A stretch of DNA of 64,000 bases from Acidobacteria bacterium UBA2990 (GTDB lineage Bacteria > Acidobacteriota > Vicinamibacteria > Vicinamibacterales > UBA8438): contig DEAE01000016.1 of the NCBI GenBank assembly GCA_002347025.1, positions 72,840 through 136,839 of the forward strand, in the 5' to 3' direction. The notes under the pieces were generated by a model. That model had not been told where the DNA came from and ran no database searches. It saw only the letters and a list, made by a program, of their open reading frames with translations. Positions 45,864 to 55,416 of this stretch are shown here, piece after piece. How positions within the stretch are numbered: the first letter of the stretch is position 1; every line of letters begins with the position of its first letter. The translations under genes were made by a program, and so were the position numbers.

Positions 45864-48446
45864 GTGAAGCCAGCGTTCCCAATATCCGCTCGCTGTGCCG
45901 GTTGGGTCCTGTTGGCCGGACTCTTTACGAGCACCTTAGACGGTTCAGGGTTACAGCGCAATAACGGCGACGCTCTCGGCCCTCCAGCCCTATACGTAGC
46001 GCTACGCGAGGCGAAGGTCGCGCCCGCTGGACAAATTCGGAATAAACACCTGAGAGTCGACCGATTTGCCCTTGAGCTGACCGAAGGACATTTGTACGTA
46101 GCGCCTGAAATCGGTGGGGTCACCTCGACAGCAGTCTTCCTCGGAGACGGGGTAATCCACGCCTACCCTCCAGACGCCGTCGAACATCATCAGCTCAGGA
46201 AGCTTTCAGACAACCACTATGTAAAGGAAACATTCGACCGCCTTGTCCTAAAAACCTCAGGTAACACCATTGCCCAATTGTTGGAACTCGGAACCCCAGC
46301 ACCAGAACCCAACAGGCGGGGTAGTGAAAGAGCCAACCAACTCCTAGAAGATCGTCGTCAGGAGCGACTCGAGCGCCAACGAGACAATCCAGACAGCTGG
46401 GTGCTCGACGACCTAATCCGCCAAACGACCGACGACCTCCCCTCAAATCGCAGCTACCTGCTGCTCGAGGTCGACAGCAACGACCATGGCTGGTTGGCGG
46501 TCACTGTCAACCCTGGGCAGCCTGAAGAAGTGGAACTGTACCAGTATGACCACCGACAGCAGATAGCCGATTCTTGGATGCGTTTTAACAGTGTAGAGGA
46601 CTTCGAACCCAATCACTCCGACAGCACACTCAAAGGATTTTCCACCGATCCCGAGTCACTCGACAATGACGCCACCGGCAGTCAACTGGGACTCTCAGTC
46701 CGTCCGCATGAACCGGAGCAAGAAGGGTGGAGACCTCGCGCACTGGTACCACACACTCGACTCGATCTCGCCCTCGACAATAACGGAGATGCCAAAGCTA
46801 CCGCAGCGCTACTTATCGACCCACTTGAACCGACGCGGTCGTTGCGTCTGCAGATCAGCCCGGTGCTCGAAGTGACCGATGTCACTTGGATAGCTGACCA
46901 AGCAAACAAACCCTTTGACACGGCGCTTCAGGCCTCATTCCAACCTAGAAATCCCGTTGCTGACCAAAGTGAACCAGCTGGATTAACTGGTGAGCAACTC
47001 CATTATGTACAGGAACGGCACGATCGGTTTTTCGGGGAAGATCTATTCGAGCCTTGGGTCACAATCACGCTCCCAAGGACGATAGCTCCTGGAGAATCCT
47101 TCATCATCGGATTGGCCTACGAAGGAAAGCTCGTTCAACGACTTCGCCAAACACGCGACTTTCTACTCAGAGATACTCTGTTCTGGCGCCCCCAACACCC
47201 GGATGCTCGCGTTAGCCAAATCGATACGACATTTCGGTTTCCAGACCGATACCAAATAGCGAGTGGTGGAACGCTTATCGATGAACGGGTGCAGGACGGC
47301 ACCCGTATCATGCACTGGGCAACCACAGAACCGGTTCGTAGCATGGCTTTCAACTATGGCCGGTTCGACGTAACCGAAGTCGCCCGTGACGTAAAACCCG
47401 CACTGACCATCTACGCCAATGATGGCCATATTGGATTTGCTCCTGGCAATCGAGAGAAAACGGTTACTGACCTCACAGATTCGATCAAGCTCTTCACTGA
47501 ATATTTCGGATCGTTCCCTTACCCGTCACTACTCGTCACAGAAACCGCGACGCAGAGCGGTCAAGCGTTCCCAGGACTACTGTTCCTGTCCTATCAGACA
47601 TTCGGCGAGCTCCACACCGGCGAAGCCGAGCTATTTCGTGCTCACGAGGTCGCTCATCAATGGTGGGGCGCTGCTATTGACTGGAAGAGCTACCGTGACC
47701 AATGGTTATCTGAAGGTTTTGCCAACTATGCTGCTGCCCTCTACACACTTTACGGACTGAACCGCCCTCAACAATTCGAAGAAATGATGAACGCATGGAG
47801 ACTCGACATTCTTGGGGAAGGGCAGGTTGGTCAGGGCTTGGGGCTCCGCCATTACGGTTATCGACCGGAAGAATTGCGCCGCAGCGATGGACACGATACT
47901 GGCGCACTTGTTCTCGGATACAGGATCAACTCTACGGAGACACCATTCGACTACCGAATTCTCATCTACGAAAAAGGCGCCTACATACTGCACATGCTTC
48001 GATCAATGCTGCTCGATCTAGAGACCGGAGACGATGGTCGATTCAGGCAGCTGATGCGAAGCTATGCTAGGCAACATACCCGAGGTGTCATGTCTACACA
48101 GTCATTCGAGGCGGCAGTCGAGGAGGCTTTCGGCCAGCCCATGGACTGGTTCTTCGACCAGTGGGTCTACGGTGTTGAAGTACCAACCTATCGTGCAGAA
48201 CTCGATGTCAGCCCGGTGGTCGACAGCCCTTCGCCATTCATGCTCCACGGGACCGTGACACAGGAAGAAGTTTCCGACGGCTTTAAAATGCCAGTTCCTC
48301 TTCGGTTCACGTTTGACAAACATCCTCCAGTTACCCACAGAATCTGGATCGATAAGAGCGAAGTGACAGTCAAGCTCCCGCTTCCTGCCAAGCCGACAGA
48401 CATCGAATTCAACACACAGCACGCAGTACTAGCAAAGATCCGATGA
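45864..48446 (+). CDS. M1 family zinc aminopeptidase
   Basis: An 860-residue exported protein starting at a GTG, with a short hydrophobic signal (about 12-24). The zinc site is H594-EVA-H598 with the third ligand E617 in LSEGFANY, and WWG follows as usual. The long N-terminal region (about 30-560) lacks the usual GAMEN motif but has TATQSGQAFPGLLFLS at the equivalent position. It may therefore belong to a divergent M1 branch. It would cleave peptides in the periplasm. Confidence 0.83.
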   Translation: MKPAFPISARCAGWVLLAGLFTSTLDGSGLQRNNGDALGPPALYVALREAKVAPAGQIRNKHLRVDRFALELTEGHLYVAPEIGGVTSTAVFLGDGVIHAYPPDAVEHHQLRKLSDNHYVKETFDRLVLKTSGNTIAQLLELGTPAPEPNRRGSERANQLLEDRRQERLERQRDNPDSWVLDDLIRQTTDDLPSNRSYLLLEVDSNDHGWLAVTVNPGQPEEVELYQYDHRQQIADSWMRFNSVEDFEPNHSDSTLKGFSTDPESLDNDATGSQLGLSVRPHEPEQEGWRPRALVPHTRLDLALDNNGDAKATAALLIDPLEPTRSLRLQISPVLEVTDVTWIADQANKPFDTALQASFQPRNPVADQSEPAGLTGEQLHYVQERHDRFFGEDLFEPWVTITLPRTIAPGESFIIGLAYEGKLVQRLRQTRDFLLRDTLFWRPQHPDARVSQIDTTFRFPDRYQIASGGTLIDERVQDGTRIMHWATTEPVRSMAFNYGRFDVTEVARDVKPALTIYANDGHIGFAPGNREKTVTDLTDSIKLFTEYFGSFPYPSLLVTETATQSGQAFPGLLFLSYQTFGELHTGEAELFRAHEVAHQWWGAAIDWKSYRDQWLSEGFANYAAALYTLYGLNRPQQFEEMMNAWRLDILGEGQVGQGLGLRHYGYRPEELRRSDGHDTGALVLGYRINSTETPFDYRILIYEKGAYILHMLRSMLLDLETGDDGRFRQLMRSYARQHTRGVMSTQSFEAAVEEAFGQPMDWFFDQWVYGVEVPTYRAELDVSPVVDSPSPFMLHGTVTQEEVSDGFKMPVPLRFTFDKHPPVTHRIWIDKSEVTVKLPLPAKPTDIEFNTQHAVLAKIR

Positions 48447-48550
48447 CGGGTGTGGCAGAAGTAGCACCTGGAGAGGTAACACCATAGGAATAACGTTTAA
48501 TCCCTATCTGCCAGGATAGTACCCGCCAGCTTCAGACGCGAAACCAGACC

Positions 48551-48570
48551 CCTAAGACCTCCATCTTAGG
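48551..48570. terminator. Possible bidirectional hairpin between convergent genes
   Basis: A perfect 7-base stem, CCTAAGA (48551-48557) and TCTTAGG (48564-48570), encloses a six-base loop. It lies between the convergent M1 peptidase and CitE-like genes. No true T run follows on either strand, so termination is tentative. Confidence 0.35.
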
Positions 48571-48593
48571 AAAAGGTTCGTGAGCCAATAACC

Positions 48594-49487
48594 CTAGCTG
48601 TCAGTGTGGTCAATTGCGTTAACCGAAGCGAGAATGCGCCTAGCTGACGCTATAACGGGCTTTTCAATGAGCTTCCCATCTACCAACAAGACTCCACCAT
48701 CATTGGCCTCATAAGCAGCAATGATCTGCTTCGCCCATTCCACCGCACCCAAAGTAGGTGAGAACGCAGCCTGGATAACGGTCACCTGCGATGGGTGGAT
48801 CGCCGCCTTGCCAGTAAAACCTAGCCTTTGAACCGCGCGGGCTTCATCCCGGAGTTGAGACAGGGCCGACACATCCATGAATGGGGTATCCAAGACATCC
48901 ATTCCAACTAAGGCCGCTGCGGTTACAACTCGGGACCGTGCATAGAGCAACGCGTCCCATTCAATCGCACACCCCAACTCGGCAGACAGATCGACAGCCC
49001 CAAAAAAAAGCACTTCGATGTTGGGCGAGGCGACAGCAATAGCCTCGACCGCAGCAAGCCCCTGGGCTGTTTCGATTTGGACGATCAATGGAATACCTGC
49101 CAAATCCTGCGATAGGCGGTTCTCAAGAGCCTGAACAGCAGCTGGACCACCAACCTTCGGAAGCATCAGCGCATCCGGTTTAACTCCGGCCGCAAGCAAC
49201 GCTTCGAGGTCGTGCTTACCGAGGTCAGATTCCGATTCGTTGATCCGAAGGACTACCTCGGCTCTGTCCATAGATCGACCTGCTAACACCCTCATTGCAT
49301 TAGAACGGGCTTCGTCCTTCTGCGAAAGCGCCACTCCATCTTCGAGATCCAGACACACGGAATCAGCCCCAGTAGCGAGAGCTTTCTCAAACCGGTCTGG
49401 TCGCGCGGCTGGAACGAACAACAACGACCGACGAATTTGACGTGTTTGTTTTAACTCTGGAACCTGGGTTGCTGATATGTCTGACAT
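48594..49487 (-). CDS. HpcH/HpaI-family CoA-ester lyase (CitE-like)
   Basis: A 297-residue TIM-barrel lyase of the citrate lyase beta/malyl-CoA lyase family. The metal-site segment DSVCLDLEDGV and the downstream IVQIETAQGL, FFGAVDLSAELG and GKAAIHPSQV motifs are all present. Such enzymes split malyl-CoA, methylmalyl-CoA or citramalyl-CoA to acetyl- or propionyl-CoA and a 2-oxo acid. It is the last gene of a CoA-linked cluster with MaoC, CoA-transferase and MmgE/PrpD genes, which favours citramalyl-CoA or methylmalyl-CoA as substrate; this is inference. Confidence 0.85.
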   Translation of the reverse strand: MSDISATQVPELKQTRQIRRSLLFVPAARPDRFEKALATGADSVCLDLEDGVALSQKDEARSNAMRVLAGRSMDRAEVVLRINESESDLGKHDLEALLAAGVKPDALMLPKVGGPAAVQALENRLSQDLAGIPLIVQIETAQGLAAVEAIAVASPNIEVLFFGAVDLSAELGCAIEWDALLYARSRVVTAAALVGMDVLDTPFMDVSALSQLRDEARAVQRLGFTGKAAIHPSQVTVIQAAFSPTLGAVEWAKQIIAAYEANDGGVLLVDGKLIEKPVIASARRILASVNAIDHTDS

Positions 49488-49559
49488 GGTTCTTCACCGA
49501 AACATCGAGCTTCTTGACTCTTAGTGGCCGAGGCCGATCATCAGCCAGCACTTTAATCT

Positions 49560-50948
49560 CTACGAAGGAATAGATGTAGAGACAGATTGGTTAAGCAAAT
49601 CTGCCAACGATCCAACCAACGGTTGATGTTCGAGTTCGCGCAGCCATGCTAGAGCCTCGGTAGCCACCGATGCGGAAACAGCCCGCTCAGCGCACGTCTG
49701 GAATTTCTGGTCAAGTTCCTGAGTCGACGGCGGATGACTTGGGTAGCCTCTGGCGCCCCTAACCCTCCACTCATAGAAGCTTCCATCGCGCAAATGAACC
49801 GCTACCTTCGCCTCGGTTAGAGGCGGCTGATCGGCACCAAGCAGAGGGTCGACATACATCGTGACACGGGGTAGCAATTGTCGAGTGACCAAGTCAGACA
49901 ACCCACCTGGCTCGAAGGTCTGTAGATCGATCCGTCCATGCGCCACCGCCGAAGCAGCGCAAAAATGCATACTGAACTTACCCTGCAAGCCTGTTTCAGG
50001 CCGGTCGTGAATCAACACTGTCGGGGTCACGCTATCGACCCCAATTTTCACCTGGTCGATGTCAGCAGCTGTGAAGCCGTATTTTTTTCGTAGATCCAGC
50101 AGGGTGTCGATCGCCGGGTGGGTCGCTGCACATGACGGATAGAGCTTAACAGTGATACCACCATCTACGATCTCCCAACTCCGCCCTAGCCGAGTCATTT
50201 CATCCTTCGAATCATGACAGCTGGCTTGCATGGCAACCAACAAACCCTGACTCCCCTCGATGGCTAGATCGGTCGCTGTAAACCCCGCTTCGGCTAACTG
50301 GACGGCAAGCACACCATTACGCCCAGCCAGCCCAGCCTGCAAAGGCTTCACCATTGTCCCAAAGCTCTCCTTAATCCCACAGGCCGCAGACGCGGCAATG
50401 GCCATGGTCCGCGCAGCACTCTCAGCCTTCTGCCCCAACAGACGAGAAGCTGTGGCAGCGGCACCGATAGTCCCGATGGTAGAAGTCGCGTGCCACCCTC
50501 TCTCATAATGCGACGGGTTCATCAGGCGTCCTAAAATTGCCTCGACTTCGAACCCCACACAGAAAGCATCGAGGAACCGGCTACCGCTACCACTAGCTAG
50601 TTCTGCCGCCGCTAGCCCTGCGGCAACAAGTGGCGCACTAGGATGCGCCATCGACACAAAGCACATGTCATCGAAATCCAAAGCATGAGCGGCCGTGCCG
50701 TTGGCCAACGCCGCCCATCCGGCTCCCGTGCGTTCGACACTACCCAAGATCCCACACCGTGGAGCACCTCCCTCAGCCTTTGCAACCTGGCGAACCAATC
50801 GCGCGGCAGGCTCACGCGAACCAGCCAACATAACTCCAATAGTGTCGAGTACAGCATTCAGCGCCGCCTCACGAGCCAGGGCCGGAACATGGGCGTTAGA
50901 CACAAATTGGCCAAACAGGGTTAACAGCGACGGGGTGTGCATGTTCAC
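49560..50948 (-). CDS. MmgE/PrpD family protein
   Basis: A 462-residue protein of the MmgE/PrpD family, which includes 2-methylcitrate dehydratase and cis-aconitate decarboxylase. Family segments are ANGTAAHALDFDDM, SHYERGWHATSTIGTIGAAA and KLYPSCAATHPAID. The HPSAPLVAAGLAAAE region and GKFSMHFCAASAVAHG are also typical. The two known activities cannot be separated by eye. It lies 45 bases after the amidohydrolase and 72 before the lyase gene. Confidence 0.87.
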   Translation of the reverse strand: MNMHTPSLLTLFGQFVSNAHVPALAREAALNAVLDTIGVMLAGSREPAARLVRQVAKAEGGAPRCGILGSVERTGAGWAALANGTAAHALDFDDMCFVSMAHPSAPLVAAGLAAAELASGSGSRFLDAFCVGFEVEAILGRLMNPSHYERGWHATSTIGTIGAAATASRLLGQKAESAARTMAIAASAACGIKESFGTMVKPLQAGLAGRNGVLAVQLAEAGFTATDLAIEGSQGLLVAMQASCHDSKDEMTRLGRSWEIVDGGITVKLYPSCAATHPAIDTLLDLRKKYGFTAADIDQVKIGVDSVTPTVLIHDRPETGLQGKFSMHFCAASAVAHGRIDLQTFEPGGLSDLVTRQLLPRVTMYVDPLLGADQPPLTEAKVAVHLRDGSFYEWRVRGARGYPSHPPSTQELDQKFQTCAERAVSASVATEALAWLRELEHQPLVGSLADLLNQSVSTSIPS

Positions 50949-50993
50949 AAGACTTCTTCACCCAGCTCGCCCGACCTGCTACCGGGCATCGGG

Positions 50994-52421
50994 TCAATTC
51001 CCATAAAACTGAGCGATTCCGGCCAACCGTGCTTGGATTTGCGATTCTGAAATCCAGCGACCATTCACCATCACTCCAGCCCGTTCACCGACATTTGCGA
51101 CATCAGCAATTGGGTCAGCAGTGAGCAATAGAAAATCAGCCCTCTGCCCGACAGCAACCGACCCAAAGTCGTCGACCGAGTCAAAATATTCAGCCACTCG
51201 ACGGGTCCCCGCTTCCAGCACATGATACGGCGTCATCCCAAGCTCTACCAAGAGTGCCATTTCGTGATGTATCGAAAAACCTGGCACGTCGAAGGTTTCC
51301 GGTGAATCGGTCCCAAGCAGAATGGGAACCCCCCCCTCATACAACGCCTTTAGAACAGTCCGACGCAACTCAGTCACTCGGCGATTCGTATCCGGGTCGG
51401 CCACCGCCTGCAGCTCATCGACAACCCGAGTCCATTCCCCAACTATCTCAGGTGGTATGTAACGGAGTTCTTGATGCATAGCTCGCAGCTCGGAAGAAGA
51501 GTTCACTCCCCAGACCACCGTTTCCCAAAATGCCATTGTGGGCACAATCCAGGCCCCAGCCATCCTTGTCGCCTCAACTAGCGACGGCAGCCGTTCTTCG
51601 TTGATGACGTCCAACGAGTCCCCGATCCTCCGAAAGCCAAGCGTCCCAACCTGGTCTTCGTCAGGCACCAGCGCCTCCACATAGTTGTCCAAGTGGTCTA
51701 TCGACATCTGTCCACCCACTAGGGCATCGAATAACCCCACCTGGTCTGGAACATGCCCACCGAACGGAATACCAACCTCTCGCGCGGTGGAAGCCACCGC
51801 ATCAAACACCTCTGGGGTGAGGCCTTCATGAATTTTGACCTGTTCGTAGCCGTTCTGGTGATACTCCCGCACCAACTGCTCACCCTGTTCCGACGTTCTG
51901 ACTGACGCCCCTGTCATCGCGGGGCTTCCCAGGAACAGTCTTGGGCCGAGGATCTCTCCACGCGAAATCTGGTCCCGTAACCGAAAGTGAGACTGGCTAC
52001 CCTGCATGACACGTAGAGTCGTCACTCCGTTTGCCACGTAGAGGAACAGTAAATTCTTCCTATCAACTGGCATCAATCGAGAACTCGGCAGGTGGCCATG
52101 CATGTCGGCCAAGCCAGGCATCAAATACTGCCCTTCTGCATTTACAATCACTACGCTCTCACCGACGCTGACCTCGTCAGCAGGATTGATCGAAGCCACC
52201 CGTCGATTGGTCACGACCACAGTCTGATTTTCAAGGACTACGGGATTTCCCGGCTCTGTCATGGGCAAAACATCGACACCCACAAAGGCAAAGTCACCCT
52301 CAACTCTAGGTAGTGGGTCGCCGCACCCTGCAGCCGACAACAAGACCAGCATCACACTGGCCCACACAGAATCCCTGGTCACTGAGAGCAACCGACTGAT
52401 CATTGACCTGCAAATACTCAA
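50994..52421 (-). CDS. Exported amidohydrolase lipoprotein
   Basis: A 475-residue amidohydrolase-superfamily protein of the imidazolonepropionase-like branch. A lipobox (LSAAGC) follows a hydrophobic segment, so it is likely a lipoprotein. Metal ligands are visible in MPGLADMHGHLPSS, FGGHVPDQ, SIDHLDNYV and LLGTDSPE. It sits within the CoA cluster, 34 bases after the MaoC gene, though its export suggests it may process an imported substrate rather than a CoA ester. The substrate is unknown. Confidence 0.8.
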   Translation of the reverse strand: MSICRSMISRLLSVTRDSVWASVMLVLLSAAGCGDPLPRVEGDFAFVGVDVLPMTEPGNPVVLENQTVVVTNRRVASINPADEVSVGESVVIVNAEGQYLMPGLADMHGHLPSSRLMPVDRKNLLFLYVANGVTTLRVMQGSQSHFRLRDQISRGEILGPRLFLGSPAMTGASVRTSEQGEQLVREYHQNGYEQVKIHEGLTPEVFDAVASTAREVGIPFGGHVPDQVGLFDALVGGQMSIDHLDNYVEALVPDEDQVGTLGFRRIGDSLDVINEERLPSLVEATRMAGAWIVPTMAFWETVVWGVNSSSELRAMHQELRYIPPEIVGEWTRVVDELQAVADPDTNRRVTELRRTVLKALYEGGVPILLGTDSPETFDVPGFSIHHEMALLVELGMTPYHVLEAGTRRVAEYFDSVDDFGSVAVGQRADFLLLTADPIADVANVGERAGVMVNGRWISESQIQARLAGIAQFYGN

Positions 52422-52455
52422 GACGGCTCCTTGAAGGCTACCCGATTGCCAACAG

Positions 52456-52959
52456 CTAGTCCTTCAGCAATGGTGGCCGAAACCTTGGCGGCACATGGCC
52501 CCTCTTATAAACCATAAATGTCCGCTTAAAATGAATCACAACCCTGCCTTCCTGATTAAATCCAGTGGATTTCACCGTCACAATACCAACGGTAGGCCGT
52601 GACTTGGAATCCCGTTTTGATAGCACCTCGCTTCGCGAATAGATCGTGTCACCATCAAATACCGGGTTAGGCAACCGAACCTCATCCCACCCAAGGTTGG
52701 CCATCACGTTCTGCGAAAGATCGATAACGGATTGCCCTGTAACGACCGCGAGCGTGAACGTGGAATCGACCAATGGCCTGCCATACGGTGTATTCTCAGC
52801 AAATGCATGATCGAAGTGGATAGGATTCGTGTTCATTGAGAGTAGCGTGGCCCAAGTGTTATCGGCTGCCAACACTGTCCGGCCAAGCGGATGCTCGTAA
52901 ATATCACCGACCTCAAAGTCTTCATAGACTCGGCCTGTCCATCCTGCCTTAACTGACAT
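52456..52959 (-). CDS. MaoC family hydratase/dehydratase
   Basis: A 167-residue hotdog-fold enzyme. The ATG at 52959 is chosen because a strong GAAGGAGA lies seven bases upstream; the longer frame starts 21 codons earlier without such a site. MaoC hallmarks are VYEDFEVGDIYEHPLGRT, the hydratase segment NPIHFDHAFAENTPYGRPLV, and FDGDTIYSRSEVL. Members hydrate mesaconyl-CoA, itaconyl-CoA and enoyl-CoA. Its genomic neighbours favour a branched C5 dicarboxylyl-CoA substrate. Confidence 0.85.
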   Translation of the reverse strand: MSVKAGWTGRVYEDFEVGDIYEHPLGRTVLAADNTWATLLSMNTNPIHFDHAFAENTPYGRPLVDSTFTLAVVTGQSVIDLSQNVMANLGWDEVRLPNPVFDGDTIYSRSEVLSKRDSKSRPTVGIVTVKSTGFNQEGRVVIHFKRTFMVYKRGHVPPRFRPPLLKD

Positions 52960-53059
52960 CGCATTCTCCTTCGGTAAATGCCCCGCTGCCCGGGTACAAG
53001 TCCGAACCTTGCCATCGCCCACGACACTGTGATCTGTCTTAACTTGCCAACCTCAGTGG

Positions 53060-54238
53060 TCAGACAACTCCCGCATCATGCCAAGCTTCGACAATACTCC
53101 CTTCAAAACCCAACTCCGCAAGGATAGCGTCGGTGTCCGATCCAAGACCTGGTACCGGCCCCATGACAGGTCTAAATCCGTCGATTGTCGCAGGGGGTAG
53201 CAAGGCCCTAATCGGGCCTGACGTTGTCTGCACCTGACTCCAGCGGTCACGCGCCTCCAGCTGAGGGTGCTCGGCAAACTGGTGCACTGTGCGCAACTGA
53301 GCACATGCGACGTTCGCCGACTGCAGCCGATTCAGGATCTCGTCCGTTGTCAGCTCTCCAAAAATATGTTCGATCTCTGTATCGAGTGTTGAGCGGTGCT
53401 CTACACGTAGCGCATTGGACACATACCGAGGGTCCTCGGCCATCTCAGGACGGCGTAATACATCTTCGCAGAACGTGCCCCATTCACGCTCATTCTGTAT
53501 TCCAAGATAGACGACATTCCCATCACCTCCAGCGAAGGGACCATACGGTGCGATAACCGCATGCTTAGCACCCGATCGCTGAGGAGCTGTGCCCCCGTAA
53601 ACCCCGTAGTAGAAAGGGTAGGACATCCACTCTCCAAGCGCCTCAAGCATCGAAACCTCTACTACAGTCCCCTGTTTGGTACGGTGACGCATGAGCAGAG
53701 CAGTCAAGATACCGGAATAGGCGTACATCCCAGCAGCGATATCAGCAACCGAAATCCCCACCTTGACCGATTCGTCAGCGGTACCGGTGATTGAGAGAAG
53801 CCCAGCCTCAGCTTGCACCAGCAAGTCGTAAGCTTTCCTATCCCTATAAGCTCCGCACGAACCATAACCGGAGATCTCACAAACGATCAGACCAGGATGG
53901 GCATCCCGCAATGAGGTCGCCGACAGCCCAAGACGGTCAGCCGCACCAGGAGCAAGGTTTTGCACAAACACATCAGCCCGCTCGATCAGCCGGTCGAGGA
54001 CCTCGCCAGCTTCTGGATGTTTGACATCGAGCGTTAGCGACTCCTTGGACCGATTCAACCAAACAAAATGTGAGGATTCGCCCTTTACTGTCGTGTCATA
54101 GCTACGAGCAAAATCTCCCACCCCAGGCCGCTCGATCTTTATGACCCTAGCCCCCAAGTCCGCCAATTGCCTAGTCGCAAACGGCGCTGCCACCGCTTGC
54201 TCCAGCGACAACACTGTTACTCCCTCTAACGGTAGCAT
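53060..54238 (-). CDS. Class III (CaiB/BaiF) CoA-transferase
   Basis: A 392-residue family III CoA-transferase moving CoA between acyl-CoA and a free acid. Family segments are GVTVLSLEQAVAAPFATRQL, GARVIKIERPGVGDFAR, NLAPGAADRLGL and YDLLVQAEAGLLSITG. The catalytic Asp is probably the one in ISVADIAAGMYA. The start overlaps the acyl-CoA dehydrogenase stop by one base. Succinyl-CoA is the commonest donor in such clusters; the acceptor here is inferred to be itaconate, mesaconate or a similar acid. Confidence 0.88.
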   Translation of the reverse strand: MLPLEGVTVLSLEQAVAAPFATRQLADLGARVIKIERPGVGDFARSYDTTVKGESSHFVWLNRSKESLTLDVKHPEAGEVLDRLIERADVFVQNLAPGAADRLGLSATSLRDAHPGLIVCEISGYGSCGAYRDRKAYDLLVQAEAGLLSITGTADESVKVGISVADIAAGMYAYSGILTALLMRHRTKQGTVVEVSMLEALGEWMSYPFYYGVYGGTAPQRSGAKHAVIAPYGPFAGGDGNVVYLGIQNEREWGTFCEDVLRRPEMAEDPRYVSNALRVEHRSTLDTEIEHIFGELTTDEILNRLQSANVACAQLRTVHQFAEHPQLEARDRWSQVQTTSGPIRALLPPATIDGFRPVMGPVPGLGSDTDAILAELGFEGSIVEAWHDAGVV

Positions 54239-55395
54239 CAGAATGACCGAGGAAGCCCCAGCACATGCTGACCGATGAAGGCCAGAATTAGGTTGGTCGA
54301 AATCGGCGCAGTCTGATACAAGCGCGTCTCGCGGAACTTACGCTCAACGTCGAATTCTTCGGCAAATCCGAACCCACCGTAGGTCTGCATGGTGACATTC
54401 GCAGCCTCCCAGGAAGCGTCAGCCGCTAGAAGCTTGGCCATATTGGCTTCAGCACCACATGGCTGACCGTCATCAAACAAATCAGCAGCACGGACTCGCA
54501 TCAGGTCAGCTGCCTCAACGTTCACATGGGCCCTAGCAATCGGAAACTGAATACCCTGGTTTTGACCAATCGGTCGTCCAAACACAACCCGATCTTTAGC
54601 ATAGCGACAGGCCCGCTCAATAAACCATCGGCCGTCACCAACACACTCTGCGGCTATCAAAATCCGCTCGGCATTCAACCCATCCAGAAGATACCGAAAC
54701 CCCTTCCCCTCTTCACCAACCCGATTCTCGACAGGCACTTCGAGATTATCGAAGAACACCTCGGTGGTCGCATGGTTAATCATGGCGCGAATAGGATTCA
54801 CAGTCATCCCATTCCCAATCGCGTCTCGAAGGTCAACCAAGAGTATCGACAACCCTTCAGTCTTCTTTTGCACCTCCTCGACTGGAGTTGTGCGAACCAC
54901 CAACAACATTAAGTCAGAGTGCTCAACACGGGAAATCCAGACTTTTTGACCGTTTACAACATAGTGATTGCCTCGGCGTACGGCCATCGTCTTCATTTGG
55001 GTAGTGTCGGTACCTGTCGTCGGCTCCGTTACACCGAAGGCTTGCAGCCTTAAGTCCCCACTCGCAATCTTCGGCAGGTAGTGCCGGCGCTGTTCCTCAG
55101 ACCCATGCCGAAGTAACGTTCCCATGGTGTACATCTGGGCGTGGCAGGCCGCCGAGTTTCCACCCGATCGGTTCACCTCCTCGAGAACGATCGAAGCCTC
55201 AGCAACGCCAAGCCCAGACCCACCCAGTTCCTCCGGGATCAATGCAGCTAAATACCCAGCATTAGTTAACGTCTTAACGAATTCTTCCGGATAGGCTTCT
55301 CTGGCATCGAGTTCCCGCCAGTAAGAGTCAGGAAATCGCGCGCACAGTTCACGCACGGCAGTTCTTAGGTCGTTATGTAGCTCGTTAATTGCCAC
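54238..55395 (-). CDS. Acyl-CoA dehydrogenase-like protein with an atypical C-terminus
   Basis: A 385-residue flavoprotein of the acyl-CoA dehydrogenase family. FAD/CoA segments are QAFGVTEPTTGTDTTQMKT, VVNGQKVWISRVEHSD and YGGFGFAEEFDVERKFRET. The EGT-type motif that carries the usual catalytic Glu is replaced by YQTAPISTN. A Glu in LNAERILIA sits where isovaleryl-/long-chain enzymes hold their base. It is the first enzyme gene of the CoA cluster and overlaps the CoA-transferase gene by one base. Confidence 0.87.
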   Translation of the reverse strand: MAINELHNDLRTAVRELCARFPDSYWRELDAREAYPEEFVKTLTNAGYLAALIPEELGGSGLGVAEASIVLEEVNRSGGNSAACHAQMYTMGTLLRHGSEEQRRHYLPKIASGDLRLQAFGVTEPTTGTDTTQMKTMAVRRGNHYVVNGQKVWISRVEHSDLMLLVVRTTPVEEVQKKTEGLSILLVDLRDAIGNGMTVNPIRAMINHATTEVFFDNLEVPVENRVGEEGKGFRYLLDGLNAERILIAAECVGDGRWFIERACRYAKDRVVFGRPIGQNQGIQFPIARAHVNVEAADLMRVRAADLFDDGQPCGAEANMAKLLAADASWEAANVTMQTYGGFGFAEEFDVERKFRETRLYQTAPISTNLILAFIGQHVLGLPRSF

Positions 55396-55416
55396 TATGG
55401 TTCCATCCAGGCCAGC

